A stretch of 20,502 bases of DNA. Origin: Betaproteobacteria bacterium (GTDB taxonomy: Bacteria; Pseudomonadota; Gammaproteobacteria; Burkholderiales; SG8-41). Position 1 is the first letter of the stretch. Each line of letters opens with the position of its first letter. The notes beneath the pieces were generated by a model that was given only the letters and a program-made list of their open reading frames with translations, did not search any database and was not told where the DNA came from. The stretch is taken from assembly GCA_021414185.1 (NCBI GenBank), contig JAIOOZ010000500.1, positions 1 to 20,502 of the forward strand, read 5' to 3'. Shown in pieces: positions 8,401-16,098 of this stretch. The position numbers and the translations under genes are program-made.

Positions 8401-9363
8401 GCGTATTTCGCCGCCCGCGCCGGTCGCCGCGCCGGGAAACGGCGAGATCGCGGTCGGATGGTTGTGGGTTTCGACTTTCATCAGGATATGCGCATCGTCT
8501 TCGACGTAGCGATAAGCGCCGTCAGCCGCCGGAAAGAAGCGCCGCACGTGCGCGCCTTCGATGATCGACGAATTGTCGGAGTAAGCAACGACGGTGCCGC
8601 GCGGATGCCGTTCGTGCGTATTGCGAATCATGGCGAACAGCGACTTCGCCTGCGGCTTGCCGTCTACCACCCAGTCGGCGTTGAAAATCTTGTGGCGGCA
8701 ATGCTCGGAATTCGCCTGCGCGAACATCATGAGCTCGACGTCGGTGGGATTACGCTTCAACCGTTTGAAGTTTTGCCACAGGTATTCGACTTCGTCGTCG
8801 GAAAGCGCCAGGCCCATTTCGCGGTTGGCGGTCTGCAAAGCCGCCATGCCGCCAGCCAGGATATCGACGGAACCAAGCGGCTGCGGCTCGTAATGATGGA
8901 ACAACTGCCCTGCTTCATCGAACGCGCCCAGCACGGTCTCCGTCATGCGGTCATGAATCAGCGGCAACAACAACGCGATTTCGCCTGCCGATAGCCGGCT
9001 GCCGTCAGCCTTGCTGGCGTAGTACGCGGTGCCGCGCTCTATGCGCTCGACTGCCGTCAGTCCGCACTGCCGCGCGATATCGGTGGCTTTGGATGACCAG
9101 GGCGAAATGGTGCCCAGGCGCGGCACGACCAACTGCATGTGGCCGGCTTCGGGCACTACGCCGGCGGCGGGCCCGTAAGTCAGTATGCGTCCGAGAACTG
9201 CGCTTTCTTCGCCGGTGAGCGCGCGCGACACGGCGACAAAATGCCAGTATTCGGCGCTGAGAGCGGATAATTTGAGGCGGGCTTGCTGAAGAGCGGCGGC
9301 TAGCTTGCGTGACCGGAATTCGGAGAGGGCGTTGCGCCCGCGCAGGCTGAGAATTTGCGGCAT
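5488..9363 (-). CDS. purL: Phosphoribosylformylglycinamidine synthase (FGAM synthetase), single-chain PurL
   Basis: PurL catalyses the fourth step of purine synthesis: FGAR + glutamine + ATP to FGAM + glutamate. The 1291-residue length matches the large gammaproteobacterial/betaproteobacterial form (E. coli 1295). The N-terminal PurS-like domain starts MPQILSLRGRNALSEFR, and RLGTISPWSSKATDIAR lies near residue 100. The synthetase half contains KVETHNHPTAISPFPGAATG, GGPGMLIGLGGGAASSM and SIHDVGAGGLSNALPEL. The C-terminal glutaminase has its nucleophile C1135 in GVCNGC and the triad partners H1256 and E1258 in MPHPERVF. I chose the ATG at 9363 over the open frame to 9474 because family proteins begin here. 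No strong ribosome-binding site is visible. It is divergent from nnr and sits 38 nt upstream of the EF-hand/BON gene start. Confidence 0.98.
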   Translation of the reverse strand: MPQILSLRGRNALSEFRSRKLAAALQQARLKLSALSAEYWHFVAVSRALTGEESAVLGRILTYGPAAGVVPEAGHMQLVVPRLGTISPWSSKATDIARQCGLTAVERIERGTAYYASKADGSRLSAGEIALLLPLIHDRMTETVLGAFDEAGQLFHHYEPQPLGSVDILAGGMAALQTANREMGLALSDDEVEYLWQNFKRLKRNPTDVELMMFAQANSEHCRHKIFNADWVVDGKPQAKSLFAMIRNTHERHPRGTVVAYSDNSSIIEGAHVRRFFPAADGAYRYVEDDAHILMKVETHNHPTAISPFPGAATGAGGEIRDEGATGRGAKPKAGLTGFSVSNLQIPDFVQAWESNPYGRPGRISSALQIMLDGPIGGAAFNNEFGRPNLCGYFRTFEQEVGGEMRGYHKPIMIAGGLGNISAQHSHKRGLDAGALLIQIGGPGMLIGLGGGAASSMQTGANIENLDFDSVQRGNAEIQRRAQEVIDRCWELGAGNPILSIHDVGAGGLSNALPELVHGAERGGLFDLRTIPSEEPGMSPLQIWCNESQERYVLAIAPADLDRFKAICARERCPCAVVGTATADDKLVVGDPAFKNAPVDMELSVLLGKPPKMLREVAHRAPRPQPFDTSKIDLGEACLRVLRLPSVADKTFLISIGDRTVGGMTARDQMVGPWQVPVADVAVTLAGFFEHGGEAMAMGERTQLALMDGPASGRMAVGEAITNIAAAPIAAIGDIKLSANWMAAAGHPGEDAALYDTVRAVGMELCPELGISIPVGKDSMSMKTTWSDGSVAKQVTAPLSLIVSAFARVTDARKTLTPQLRLDCGNTVLVLLDLGMGKNRLGASALAQVYGCIGNVAPDLDEPLQLAKWFEVVQGLNAAGRILAYHDRSDGGLFVTLCEMAFAARAGLDISLAKGDAIARLFNEELGAVLQVRESDLPAVRDAFKNAGLADAYLEIGRVVTGDRIGIACGGTEVYSAQRADLHRVWSQTTFHMQSLRDNPLCAQQEYDRLLDAGDPGISPHLTFDPAEDIAAPFVNRARPRIAILREQGVNGQIEMGAAFDRAGFDAFDVHMSDIIAGRVTLADFKGFAACGGFSYGDVLGAGEGWAKSILFNPRARDEFAAFFQRNDSFALGVCNGCQMMSNLHEIIPGSDAWPHFVRNKSEQFEARFVMAEVMASPSLFYAGMAGSRLPIAVAHGEGYTEFASDEQRGKAIVALRFVDNRGAATDSYPYNPNGAPGGITGLTTADGRFTILMPHPERVFRTVQNSWHPSGWKEDGPWLRMFRNARKWVG

Positions 9364-9381
9364 GAAGTCAGCGCGATATCC

Positions 9382-9398
9382 GTAAAACCGGATTTTAC
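9382..9398 (-). promoter_or_regulatory. Candidate purL -10 element within a short inverted repeat
   Basis: On the minus strand TAAAAT (9397-9392) lies 28 nt before the purL ATG and fits a -10 hexamer. No good -35 is visible 17 bp upstream. The hexamer forms half of an inverted repeat, GTAAAA/TTTTAC, with a 5-nt centre (9382-9398). This could be an operator or chance. It does not resemble the PurR box. Confidence 0.25.
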
Positions 9399-9472
9399 CC
9401 GAAACCGGCTGCTGCCGCAGACTCGCGTGCGAAAACGGAAGATAATCGGGGTTCACCATACGTCCCGCGACC

Positions 9473-10978
9473 ATGACTTTTCATTCGCATAGGCAATTGC
9501 CGGTGTATCGCACCGCAGAAATACGCGACATCGAGGCAGCGGCGCTCAAAACATCGCCGGCGCCCGCGCTGATGGAACGCGCCGGTCTCGCCGCCGCGCA
9601 AATCGCACGCGACGTAGCTACCGACCGTGGACGCGGCGTGCTGATAGTCGCCGGACCCGGCAACAATGGCGGCGATGCTTTTGTGGTCGCGCGCCACCTC
9701 AAAGCGTGGTGGTTCAAGGTGGACGTCGTGTTCGCCGGCGACGCGTCCGCGCTGGCCGCTGATGCGAAAGCCGCGCTCGCCGCGTGGCGGGAATGCGGAG
9801 GCAGTACGCTTGAACGCATTCCCGCGAATGTACGCTGGGACCTGGCCATCGATGGCCTGTTCGGCATCGGCCTCAAACGCGATCTGGACGGCAAATACGC
9901 CGAACTCGTCGCGGCTGTCAACCGGCTGGGCGTTCCAGTGCTCGCGCTCGACGTGCCAAGCGGGCTCGACTCGGACACCGGTCGCGTGCGCGGCTGCGCG
10001 ATTCGCGCCGACCACACGGCGACGTTCATCGGCCTGAAACCGGGCCTGCTGACACTGCAAGGGCCCGATCACTGCGGTGAAATCCATTTGTGCACGCTCG
10101 ATCTCGCTGCACCGGTGGCAGCCGGGCGCGGCGCCATCATCGGCGCTGAAATCCTGCAGTCGGCCCTGCCCGCCCGCCGCGCCAGCAGCCACAAAGGCGA
10201 TTACGGCAGCGTGGGCATTATCGGCGGCGCGCCCGGCATGGTGGGTGCGGCGTTGCTGGCCGGCCGCGCGGCGCTGCAATTGGGCGCGGGCCGCGTATAT
10301 CTCGGACTCCTCGCTGCGGATGGCCCCGGCTACGATCCCGCGCAACCCGAGCTGATGCTGCGGCCCGCGCACGAGATCCTGCGGCTGGAGCACCTGAACT
10401 GCCTGGCCATCGGCCCCGGCCTCGGCCAGTCGCCGGAGGCGCATCAGTTGGTGACCGCGACACTGCAAAGCAAAGAACCGGTGGTTTTGGATGCCGATGC
10501 ATTGAACCTGCTCGCTGCCGACGCGGGATTGCAGCAACTCATCAACCAACGGTCGGCGCCTGCCGTGCTGACTCCGCATCCGGCCGAAGCGGCGCGCCTG
10601 TTGGCACGCAGCACCGCGGAAATTCAGTCCGACCGCATCGCCACCGCGGTCGAAATTGCCGCGCGGTACCATAGCGCAGTCGTGCTCAAAGGCGCCGGCA
10701 GCGTATGCGCGATGCCGGATGGAAAGTGGTTTATCAATACGAGCGGAAATCCGGGCATGGCCAGCGCGGGCATGGGCGACGTGTTGACCGGCCTCATCGC
10801 GGCCTTGTTGGCGCAAGGCGCGGATGCGTGCACCGCATTGCTTGCGGCCGTGCATTTGCATGGCGTGGCCGGCGATGCGCTGGCAACCGAACAAGGGCAG
10901 ATAGGTATTACCGCCAGTGAATGTATCGTCGCGGCGCGCAAGATCTTCAACCGCGCGCGCCCCGCCACCGCCACGTAA
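9473..10978 (+). CDS. nnr: Bifunctional NAD(P)H-hydrate repair enzyme (epimerase + ADP-dependent dehydratase)
   Basis: This 501-residue protein repairs hydrated NADH and NADPH. The N-terminal YjeF_N domain (about 1-215) interconverts the S and R hydrates. It shows AGPGNNGGDAFV at 60-71 and LDVPSGLDSDTG at 159-170. The C-terminal carbohydrate-kinase-like domain (about 228-495) dehydrates S-NAD(P)HX using ADP. It shows KGDYGSVGIIGGAPGMVGA near 241-259, TPHPAEAARLL at 367-377 and the nucleotide-binding GNPGMASAGMGDVLTG at 425-440. Length and domain order match E. coli Nnr (YjeF). In this window it is divergent from purL and convergent with the fluoride channel gene, 13 nt apart. The region before the ATG lacks a strong ribosome-binding site. 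Confidence 0.96.
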   Translation: MTFHSHRQLPVYRTAEIRDIEAAALKTSPAPALMERAGLAAAQIARDVATDRGRGVLIVAGPGNNGGDAFVVARHLKAWWFKVDVVFAGDASALAADAKAALAAWRECGGSTLERIPANVRWDLAIDGLFGIGLKRDLDGKYAELVAAVNRLGVPVLALDVPSGLDSDTGRVRGCAIRADHTATFIGLKPGLLTLQGPDHCGEIHLCTLDLAAPVAAGRGAIIGAEILQSALPARRASSHKGDYGSVGIIGGAPGMVGAALLAGRAALQLGAGRVYLGLLAADGPGYDPAQPELMLRPAHEILRLEHLNCLAIGPGLGQSPEAHQLVTATLQSKEPVVLDADALNLLAADAGLQQLINQRSAPAVLTPHPAEAARLLARSTAEIQSDRIATAVEIAARYHSAVVLKGAGSVCAMPDGKWFINTSGNPGMASAGMGDVLTGLIAALLAQGADACTALLAAVHLHGVAGDALATEQGQIGITASECIVAARKIFNRARPATAT

Positions 10979-10991
10979 CTACCTGCCCGCT

Positions 10992-11378
10992 TCAAACATG
11001 CAGCGACCGCATGGTGAGTATGCCCAGCCAGGTCATCATCAACGATCCCGCGAGATGAGTTGCCACCAGGATAAATGCCCAGGTGAGTTCGCGATCTGTC
11101 AGCAACTCGACCGCCTCCGCGGAGAACGACGAAAACGTCGTCAGCCCCCCCAGAAAACCGACGATCACGAACTGGCGCAGTTCCGGTGACAGGCTGTCGT
11201 GATGCACGAAATATTCAACCGCCAGGCCGATCAGGAAGCCGCCGGCGAGATTCGCCGTCAACGTGCCGAGCAGCATGTTGGAAAACAGCGGGTTGAGCCC
11301 GATGCCCAACAGCCAGCGCAGCCAGCAGCCGAGGGCGCCGCCGATGCCAACCGCGAGAAACCCGTAAGCGGTCATCAT
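10992..11378 (-). CDS. crcB: Fluoride ion channel CrcB/FluC
   Basis: This small dimeric membrane channel expels fluoride passively. The protein has about 128 residues with four hydrophobic helices. Family motifs are present: GIGGALGCWLRW (11-22), LTANLAGGFLIG (40-51) with the conserved pore asparagine N43, and GFLGGLTTFSSF (74-85), which carries the two phenylalanines of the fluoride pathway (F82 and F85). The frame is open back to 11411. I start at the ATG pair at 11378/11375 because the protein then begins as homologues do and GGA lies 7 nt upstream. I looked for a fluoride riboswitch in the leader and saw no recognisable one. The gene converges on nnr. Confidence 0.94.
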   Translation of the reverse strand: MMTAYGFLAVGIGGALGCWLRWLLGIGLNPLFSNMLLGTLTANLAGGFLIGLAVEYFVHHDSLSPELRQFVIVGFLGGLTTFSSFSAEAVELLTDRELTWAFILVATHLAGSLMMTWLGILTMRSLHV

Positions 11379-11469
11379 TCGATCCAGATCACGATTCCGA
11401 GTCTCAAGCATAGCAGGGAATTACCGCATACACAGCCCGCCCGCCCTGCGTATTCAACGCCGCACGCGA

Positions 11470-11478
11470 TGCTATACT
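11470..11478 (+). promoter_or_regulatory. Extended -10 promoter element for the DUF255 gene
   Basis: TGCTATACT at 11470-11478 is an extended -10 (TG, one base, then TATACT with five of six matches). It ends 25 nt before the ATG at 11504, giving a short leader of about 20 nt. No convincing -35 is visible, as is usual for extended -10 promoters. This is a motif match only. Confidence 0.4.
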
Positions 11479-11503
11479 CGTTTTTTACGCTTTCACGATC
11501 GAC

Positions 11504-13543
11504 ATGAGCAACCGTCTCGCGCGGGAAACGAGCCCGTACCTAAAACAGCACGCCGACAATCCGGTCGACTGGTATCCGTGGGGCGAAGAAGCCCTGAAAG
11601 CCGCGCGCGAGCAGGACAAACCCATCCTGCTCTCCATCGGCTACTCCGCCTGCCACTGGTGCCACGTAATGGCGCATGAATCGTTCGAAGACGCGGAAGT
11701 CGCCGCGCTGATGAACAAACTTTTCATCAACGTCAAAGTCGACCGCGAGGAACGCCCCGATCTCGACCAGATCTACCAGGCCGCGCACAACGTCATCACG
11801 TCGCGCCGCGGCGGTTGGCCGCTCACCATGTTTCTGCTGCCCGACCAGACGCCGTTTTTTGCCGGCACCTATTTCCCGAAAACACCGCGCCTGGAAAAAC
11901 CGGGCATGATGGACCTGCTGCCGCAGATCGCCGCGTCGTACCACGATGGCCGCGAGGATATCGAAAAGCGCAGCCAGGCTTTGCGCGATGCACTCGCCCA
12001 AACCCAGCCCGCCGCGGCGGGCGACGGCGAATTGACCGCGGCGACACTGGACACCGCGCTTGCGAAGTTAAAACAGATGTTCGACCCGGTCGATGGCGGT
12101 CTCACCGAAGCGCTCAAGTTTCCGCATCCGGCCGAAATCGAGTTCTGCCTGCGCCGTGCCGCGGAACTGGCCGACACCCAGGCCATGGACATGGTGAAGC
12201 TCACTCTCACCCGCATGGCCGAACGCGGCCTTTACGACCAGTTCGGCGGCGGCTTTTACCGCTATTGCGTCGACCAGCAGTGGGTAATCCCGCATTTCGA
12301 GAAAATGCTTTACGACAACGGCCCGCTGCTGCGCCTGTACAGCGACATGTGGCTGGTTGATCCCCAGCCGTTGTATGCACGCGTGGTGGCGGATACGGCG
12401 ACTTGGGTGATGTGCGAGATGCAGGCGCAGGGAGGCGGCTATTACTCGACCCTGGATGCGGATTCCGAGCACGAGGAAGGCAAGTTCTACGTGTGGACCC
12501 CGGCGGAGGTCAAAGCCGCGCTGAGCGCCGAAGAATACGCCGTGGTCGCGCCGCACTACGGCCTGGATGCACCGCCGAATTTCGAGGACAAGCATTGGCA
12601 TCTGCAGGTGGCGACACCGCTCGCGCAAGTCGCGCAGCGGCTGGCGATTCCCCTTGATCGCGCCAACGCGCTGCTCGATTCGGCGCGCGCGAGACTGCTG
12701 ACGCGGCGCGAACGGCGAGTGCGGCCCGCACGCGATGAAAAAATCCTCACGGCCTGGAACGCTCTCATGGTCAAGGGGATGGTGCGCGCGTCCCGCGTTT
12801 TCGCCCAGCCCATTTGGCTTAACTCGGCGCGCCGCACGGTCGAATTCATCCGCGCCAATCTGTGGCGCGATGGCCGCCTGCTCGTCAGCTACAAGGACGG
12901 CAAGGCGACGCTCAACGGCTATCTTGACGACTATGCGTTTCTGCTCGATGCACTGCTGGAACTCATGCAGGCGGATTTTCGCAACGCGGACCTGGAATGG
13001 GCGCGCGCACTGGCCGATGTCCTGCTGGAGCAATTCGAAGACCGCGAACACGGCGGGTTCTTTTTCGTCAGCCACGACCACGAGCAACTGATGCATCGCG
13101 CCAAAATCGGCCCGCGCAACGACACCCCTTCAGGCAACAGCGTGGCGGCGCTGGCGCTCGACCGTCTGGGCCACGTGCTTGGCGAACCGCGTTACAGCGA
13201 GGCCGCGCGTCGCACCGTGCAGGCGTTCGCGCCGCTGCTCGAGCAACAGCCCAACGCGCACGGCACTCTAGGTATCGCGCTCGACGAACAATTGACGCCG
13301 CCGACCCTCGTCGTGCTGAGCGGCGGCGGCGATGCACCGGCGTGGCTACGCGCCATCAACGCACAGTATTTGCCGCACGTGCTCGCACTGGCGATTCCGC
13401 CCGAAGTTCAGGGGCTGCCGGCGGCGCTGACCAAGCCCGCCGGCGGCGGCCTCAAGGCATGGGTATGCCAGGGCGTAACCTGCCTGCCGCCCATCACCGA
13501 CCTCGCGGCCGTGCTGACCGCGATTACTGAACGCGAAGCATGA
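11504..13543 (+). CDS. DUF255 thioredoxin-fold / six-hairpin glycosidase-like protein (YyaL/SPATA20 family)
   Basis: This 679-residue protein has the two-part build of the YyaL/SPATA20 family. The N-terminal thioredoxin-like domain (about 1-165) starts NRLARETSPYLKQHADNPVDWYPW. It contains the CxxC pair C50-H-W-C53 in ACHWCHVMAHESF, then VDREERPDLD and GGWPLTMFLLPD. The rest (about 190-670) resembles an (alpha/alpha)6 barrel of the N-acylglucosamine 2-epimerase/cellobiose epimerase type, with GLYDQFGGGFYRYCVDQ, IPHFEKMLYDN and DYAFLLDALLEL. No enzymatic activity is established for most bacterial members. A redox role is suggested by CHWC but unproved. No signal peptide is seen, so it should be cytoplasmic. 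The gene starts 125 nt from crcB, in divergent orientation. Confidence 0.93.
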   Translation: MSNRLARETSPYLKQHADNPVDWYPWGEEALKAAREQDKPILLSIGYSACHWCHVMAHESFEDAEVAALMNKLFINVKVDREERPDLDQIYQAAHNVITSRRGGWPLTMFLLPDQTPFFAGTYFPKTPRLEKPGMMDLLPQIAASYHDGREDIEKRSQALRDALAQTQPAAAGDGELTAATLDTALAKLKQMFDPVDGGLTEALKFPHPAEIEFCLRRAAELADTQAMDMVKLTLTRMAERGLYDQFGGGFYRYCVDQQWVIPHFEKMLYDNGPLLRLYSDMWLVDPQPLYARVVADTATWVMCEMQAQGGGYYSTLDADSEHEEGKFYVWTPAEVKAALSAEEYAVVAPHYGLDAPPNFEDKHWHLQVATPLAQVAQRLAIPLDRANALLDSARARLLTRRERRVRPARDEKILTAWNALMVKGMVRASRVFAQPIWLNSARRTVEFIRANLWRDGRLLVSYKDGKATLNGYLDDYAFLLDALLELMQADFRNADLEWARALADVLLEQFEDREHGGFFFVSHDHEQLMHRAKIGPRNDTPSGNSVAALALDRLGHVLGEPRYSEAARRTVQAFAPLLEQQPNAHGTLGIALDEQLTPPTLVVLSGGGDAPAWLRAINAQYLPHVLALAIPPEVQGLPAALTKPAGGGLKAWVCQGVTCLPPITDLAAVLTAITEREA

Positions 13544-13701
13544 AGTGCACTCTAATAACTGGATGCGTTGCGCGCTAACCGGGCGATAGTCACGGTGTCA
13601 AGTGGCCATCGTTCAACTTGCCGCAACCGTCCAATTGGCAGGCTTTTCCAAGTAAAATTCCACCGTGCCGGATTCGTTCACGGCCCCCGATCGGAGCATT
13701 G

Positions 13702-15276
13702 ATGAAACATCGCATCGCCCTCGCCTTGCATCATTCCGCGTGCGCCCTTGCCGGCATTTTTATGTGTGCCGCAGCCGCCGCCGCGGACCTGTCCATAGGA
13801 ATCAGCGCCGACGTCACCTCGCTCGATCCGCATTACGTCGCCACACAGCACAATGTCGCCGTCGGCTGGAACGTGTTCGATGCGCTCACACGCGTTGATG
13901 AGCGCGCGCGCATCATCCCGGGCATCGCCACCTCGTGGCGCGCCGTCAATCCCACGACCTGGGAATTCAAGCTGCGCAAGGGCGTCAAATTTCACGACGG
14001 CAGCGAGCTCACCGCCGATGACGTTGCCTATTCGCTGGTGCGCCCTCTCGCCATTGCCGGCAGCCCCGGCGGGGTCGCGGTCTACGTCCGCCGCATCATC
14101 TCCAAGGAAATCGTTGATCCTTATACGATACGGCTGAAGACCGCGACGCCGTATGGCGCGATGCCGCAGGATCTCAACTCGATCATGATCGTATCGAAAA
14201 AGGCGGCTCTCAACGCGACACCCGCGGATTTCGACAGCGGCAAAGCGATGATCGGCAGCGGCCCCTACAAATTCGTGCGTTGGGCGCGCGGCGACCGCGT
14301 CGAGCTCGCGCGATTCGAAGGATATTGGGACAAGAAGCCGGCGTGGGACAAAGTCACCTTCCGCATGATGTCCAACGACCCCGCGCGCACCGCGGCACTG
14401 CTGTCCGGCGACGTCGACGTCATCGAAAACGTGCCGCCGTCGGATATCGCGCGCATGCGCGCGAACGCGAATGTGCGCATGGAGCAAACGGTGTCGTGGC
14501 GCACCATATTCTTTCATATGGACCAGTACCGCGCGCAGCCGCCGCAGGTCACCGATCTCGACGGCAAACCGCTCGGCAAGAACCCGTTCATGGACGTGCG
14601 CGTGCGGCGCGCGATCTCGAAGGCGATCAACCGCAAGGCGCTGGTCGAGCGCGCGATGGAGAATGTCGCGGTGCCGGCATCCAATTCGGTCTCGCCGCAG
14701 ATCTTCGGTCACCAGGCCGACATCAAGATTGAAGCGTTCGATCCCGATGGCGCGAAAAAGCTGCTGGCCGAAGCCGGTTACCCCAATGGCTTCGGCCTCA
14801 CGGTTTCGGCGCCCAGCGACCGCTACATCAACGATGACCAGGTCGCGCAGGCGGTAGCGCAAATGCTCTCGCGCATAGGCATCAAGTGCGCGGTGGAAGC
14901 CATGCCGTTCAACGTCTATTTGTCGAAGGCCCGCGACCAGCAATTCAGTTTTGCCATGCTCGGCTGGGGATCTTATGCGGCTGATCTCGCGCTGCGCGCG
15001 CTGCTGATGACACCCAATGTGGACAAGGGCACCGGCGCGTGGAACTGGGGGCGCTACTCCAATCCGAAAGTGGACAAGCTCGTCGAGGATGCGCTCGATA
15101 CCGTGGACGACAAAAAACGCGAGGCGCTCGCCCGCGAAGCCGGCGCCGCCGCCGCTGCGGATGTCGCGATCATTCCATTGCATCACCAGATCGTGACGTG
15201 GGCGATGAAGAAAAATATCGCCTACCAGGCGCGCACCGACGAGCGCTCGCTCGCGCAGTTTTTCTTCCCGAAATAG
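13702..15276 (+). CDS. ABC transporter periplasmic substrate-binding protein, family 5 (peptide/nickel/opine class)
   Basis: This 524-residue protein has a signal peptide (residues about 1-28, MKHRIALALHH to AAAAAA) without a lipobox, so a soluble periplasmic protein is expected. The mature part matches SBP family 5 (DppA/OppA/GsiB-like): DVTSLDPHYVA, ATSWRAVNPTTWEFKLRKGV followed by KFHDGSELTADDVAYS, GSGPYKFVRWARGDRVEL, VRRAISKAINRKALVE and LLAEAGYPNGFG. I chose the ATG at 13702 over the open frame to 13618 because GGAG lies 7 nt upstream and a signal peptide follows. A TAAAAT hexamer at 13653-13658 is a possible -10. No permease or ATPase gene is adjacent, so it is an orphan binding protein. 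The ligand (peptide, opine, glutathione or nickel chelate) cannot be decided. Confidence 0.92.
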   Translation: MKHRIALALHHSACALAGIFMCAAAAAADLSIGISADVTSLDPHYVATQHNVAVGWNVFDALTRVDERARIIPGIATSWRAVNPTTWEFKLRKGVKFHDGSELTADDVAYSLVRPLAIAGSPGGVAVYVRRIISKEIVDPYTIRLKTATPYGAMPQDLNSIMIVSKKAALNATPADFDSGKAMIGSGPYKFVRWARGDRVELARFEGYWDKKPAWDKVTFRMMSNDPARTAALLSGDVDVIENVPPSDIARMRANANVRMEQTVSWRTIFFHMDQYRAQPPQVTDLDGKPLGKNPFMDVRVRRAISKAINRKALVERAMENVAVPASNSVSPQIFGHQADIKIEAFDPDGAKKLLAEAGYPNGFGLTVSAPSDRYINDDQVAQAVAQMLSRIGIKCAVEAMPFNVYLSKARDQQFSFAMLGWGSYAADLALRALLMTPNVDKGTGAWNWGRYSNPKVDKLVEDALDTVDDKKREALAREAGAAAAADVAIIPLHHQIVTWAMKKNIAYQARTDERSLAQFFFPK

Positions 15277-15336
15277 CCGCACTTCGGCGCCAATGGCAAA
15301 CGCGCAAAGAAACGGCATGGTGACCAGGAGAACGAG

Positions 15337-16098
15337 ATGACACAGCAATCCAACCGCGCTTTTGCGATCGCCAGCCTGGTCTTCGCGCCTATTCTGCTGG
15401 GGGCCATCGAGCTCTTTCATCCCGCGCATTTCACGCTCAATCCCGGGATGACCGCTTTTCTCTCGCAACCGCAGCCGGGAGACCCTTATTTCAACGCGAT
15501 CACCTATTTCGGTCCGGAGTGGTGGTTCCTCCTGCACATGATACAAACGCCGCTGGTGGTGGTGGTTTCTTTCGGTTTGCTGATGGCCACGGATTCATTC
15601 GCCGGCCAGACCGGGGCGCGCTTCAAGCCGCTCGCGTGGACGGCACGCATCGCGACCGTCGTCTTCATGACTTACTACACCGTCCTCGACAGCATAGGCG
15701 GCATCGGGCTCGGGCGTGAACTGGTCGTATTGAAAGAGCTGACCGACTCGGGCGCATTGACCGGCCCCGATGCGGAAAACATTCGCTTCTTCCTGGACCG
15801 TATGTGGGTAGACCCGTGGGTAGGCGGCGTGGGATCTTTTGTCAGCCTCCTCGGGTCGTGGGCCATCTTTGTGGCCGCCCTGTGCACGGCGGGCTACCTG
15901 CTCCTCAACCGCAAGGCAACGTGGCTGGAAGTTCTGCTGCTGGCAGGCTTTGGCTGGGAACTGCAAATGGCGCATGCGAGTTACCACGGCCCTATCGCGT
16001 TCAGCCTGCTGGCGCTATCTTCGGCGCTGCGCCTCTCGCGCAAAACCGCGCTGCCGCAAAATACCGCAGGCAACCCGCCGGGACCGGCAACGTCCTAG
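15337..16098 (+). CDS. Unrecognised polytopic membrane protein
   Basis: I do not recognise the family. The 253-residue protein has about six hydrophobic segments: near 9-26, 62-86, 98-124, 165-195, 200-215 and 221-237. Aromatic-rich turns such as TYFGPEWWFLLHM (56-68) and a WELQMAHASYHGP stretch (207-219) look like conserved functional loops. The C-terminal tail is Pro/Gly/Asn-rich and cytoplasm-like. A good ribosome-binding site (CAGGAGAACGAG) precedes the ATG. It begins 60 nt after the solute-binding protein gene on the same strand and could be co-transcribed. It does not look like an ABC permease, since no EAA loop is visible. Its stop codon directly abuts the stop codon of the convergent TSUP gene with no base between them. 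Confidence 0.8.
   Translation: MTQQSNRAFAIASLVFAPILLGAIELFHPAHFTLNPGMTAFLSQPQPGDPYFNAITYFGPEWWFLLHMIQTPLVVVVSFGLLMATDSFAGQTGARFKPLAWTARIATVVFMTYYTVLDSIGGIGLGRELVVLKELTDSGALTGPDAENIRFFLDRMWVDPWVGGVGSFVSLLGSWAIFVAALCTAGYLLLNRKATWLEVLLLAGFGWELQMAHASYHGPIAFSLLALSSALRLSRKTALPQNTAGNPPGPATS

Noticed and set aside
9395..10894. A 499-codon open frame antisense to nnr
   Set aside because: Same GC-driven shadow; the plus strand has all Nnr motifs, while the antisense translation has low-complexity composition.
11379..11503. Fluoride riboswitch upstream of crcB
   Set aside because: I could not find the conserved core elements of the crcB RNA motif in this leader on the minus strand.
12068..13096. A 342-codon open frame antisense to the DUF255 gene
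   Set aside because: Shadow of a well-supported gene; no recognisable domain and no ribosome-binding site.
13678..15546. A 622-codon open frame antisense to the solute-binding protein gene
   Set aside because: It is a by-product of high GC in third codon positions. The translation is rich in Arg, His, Asp and Val with no domain pattern, and the plus-strand product is a clear SBP family-5 protein.
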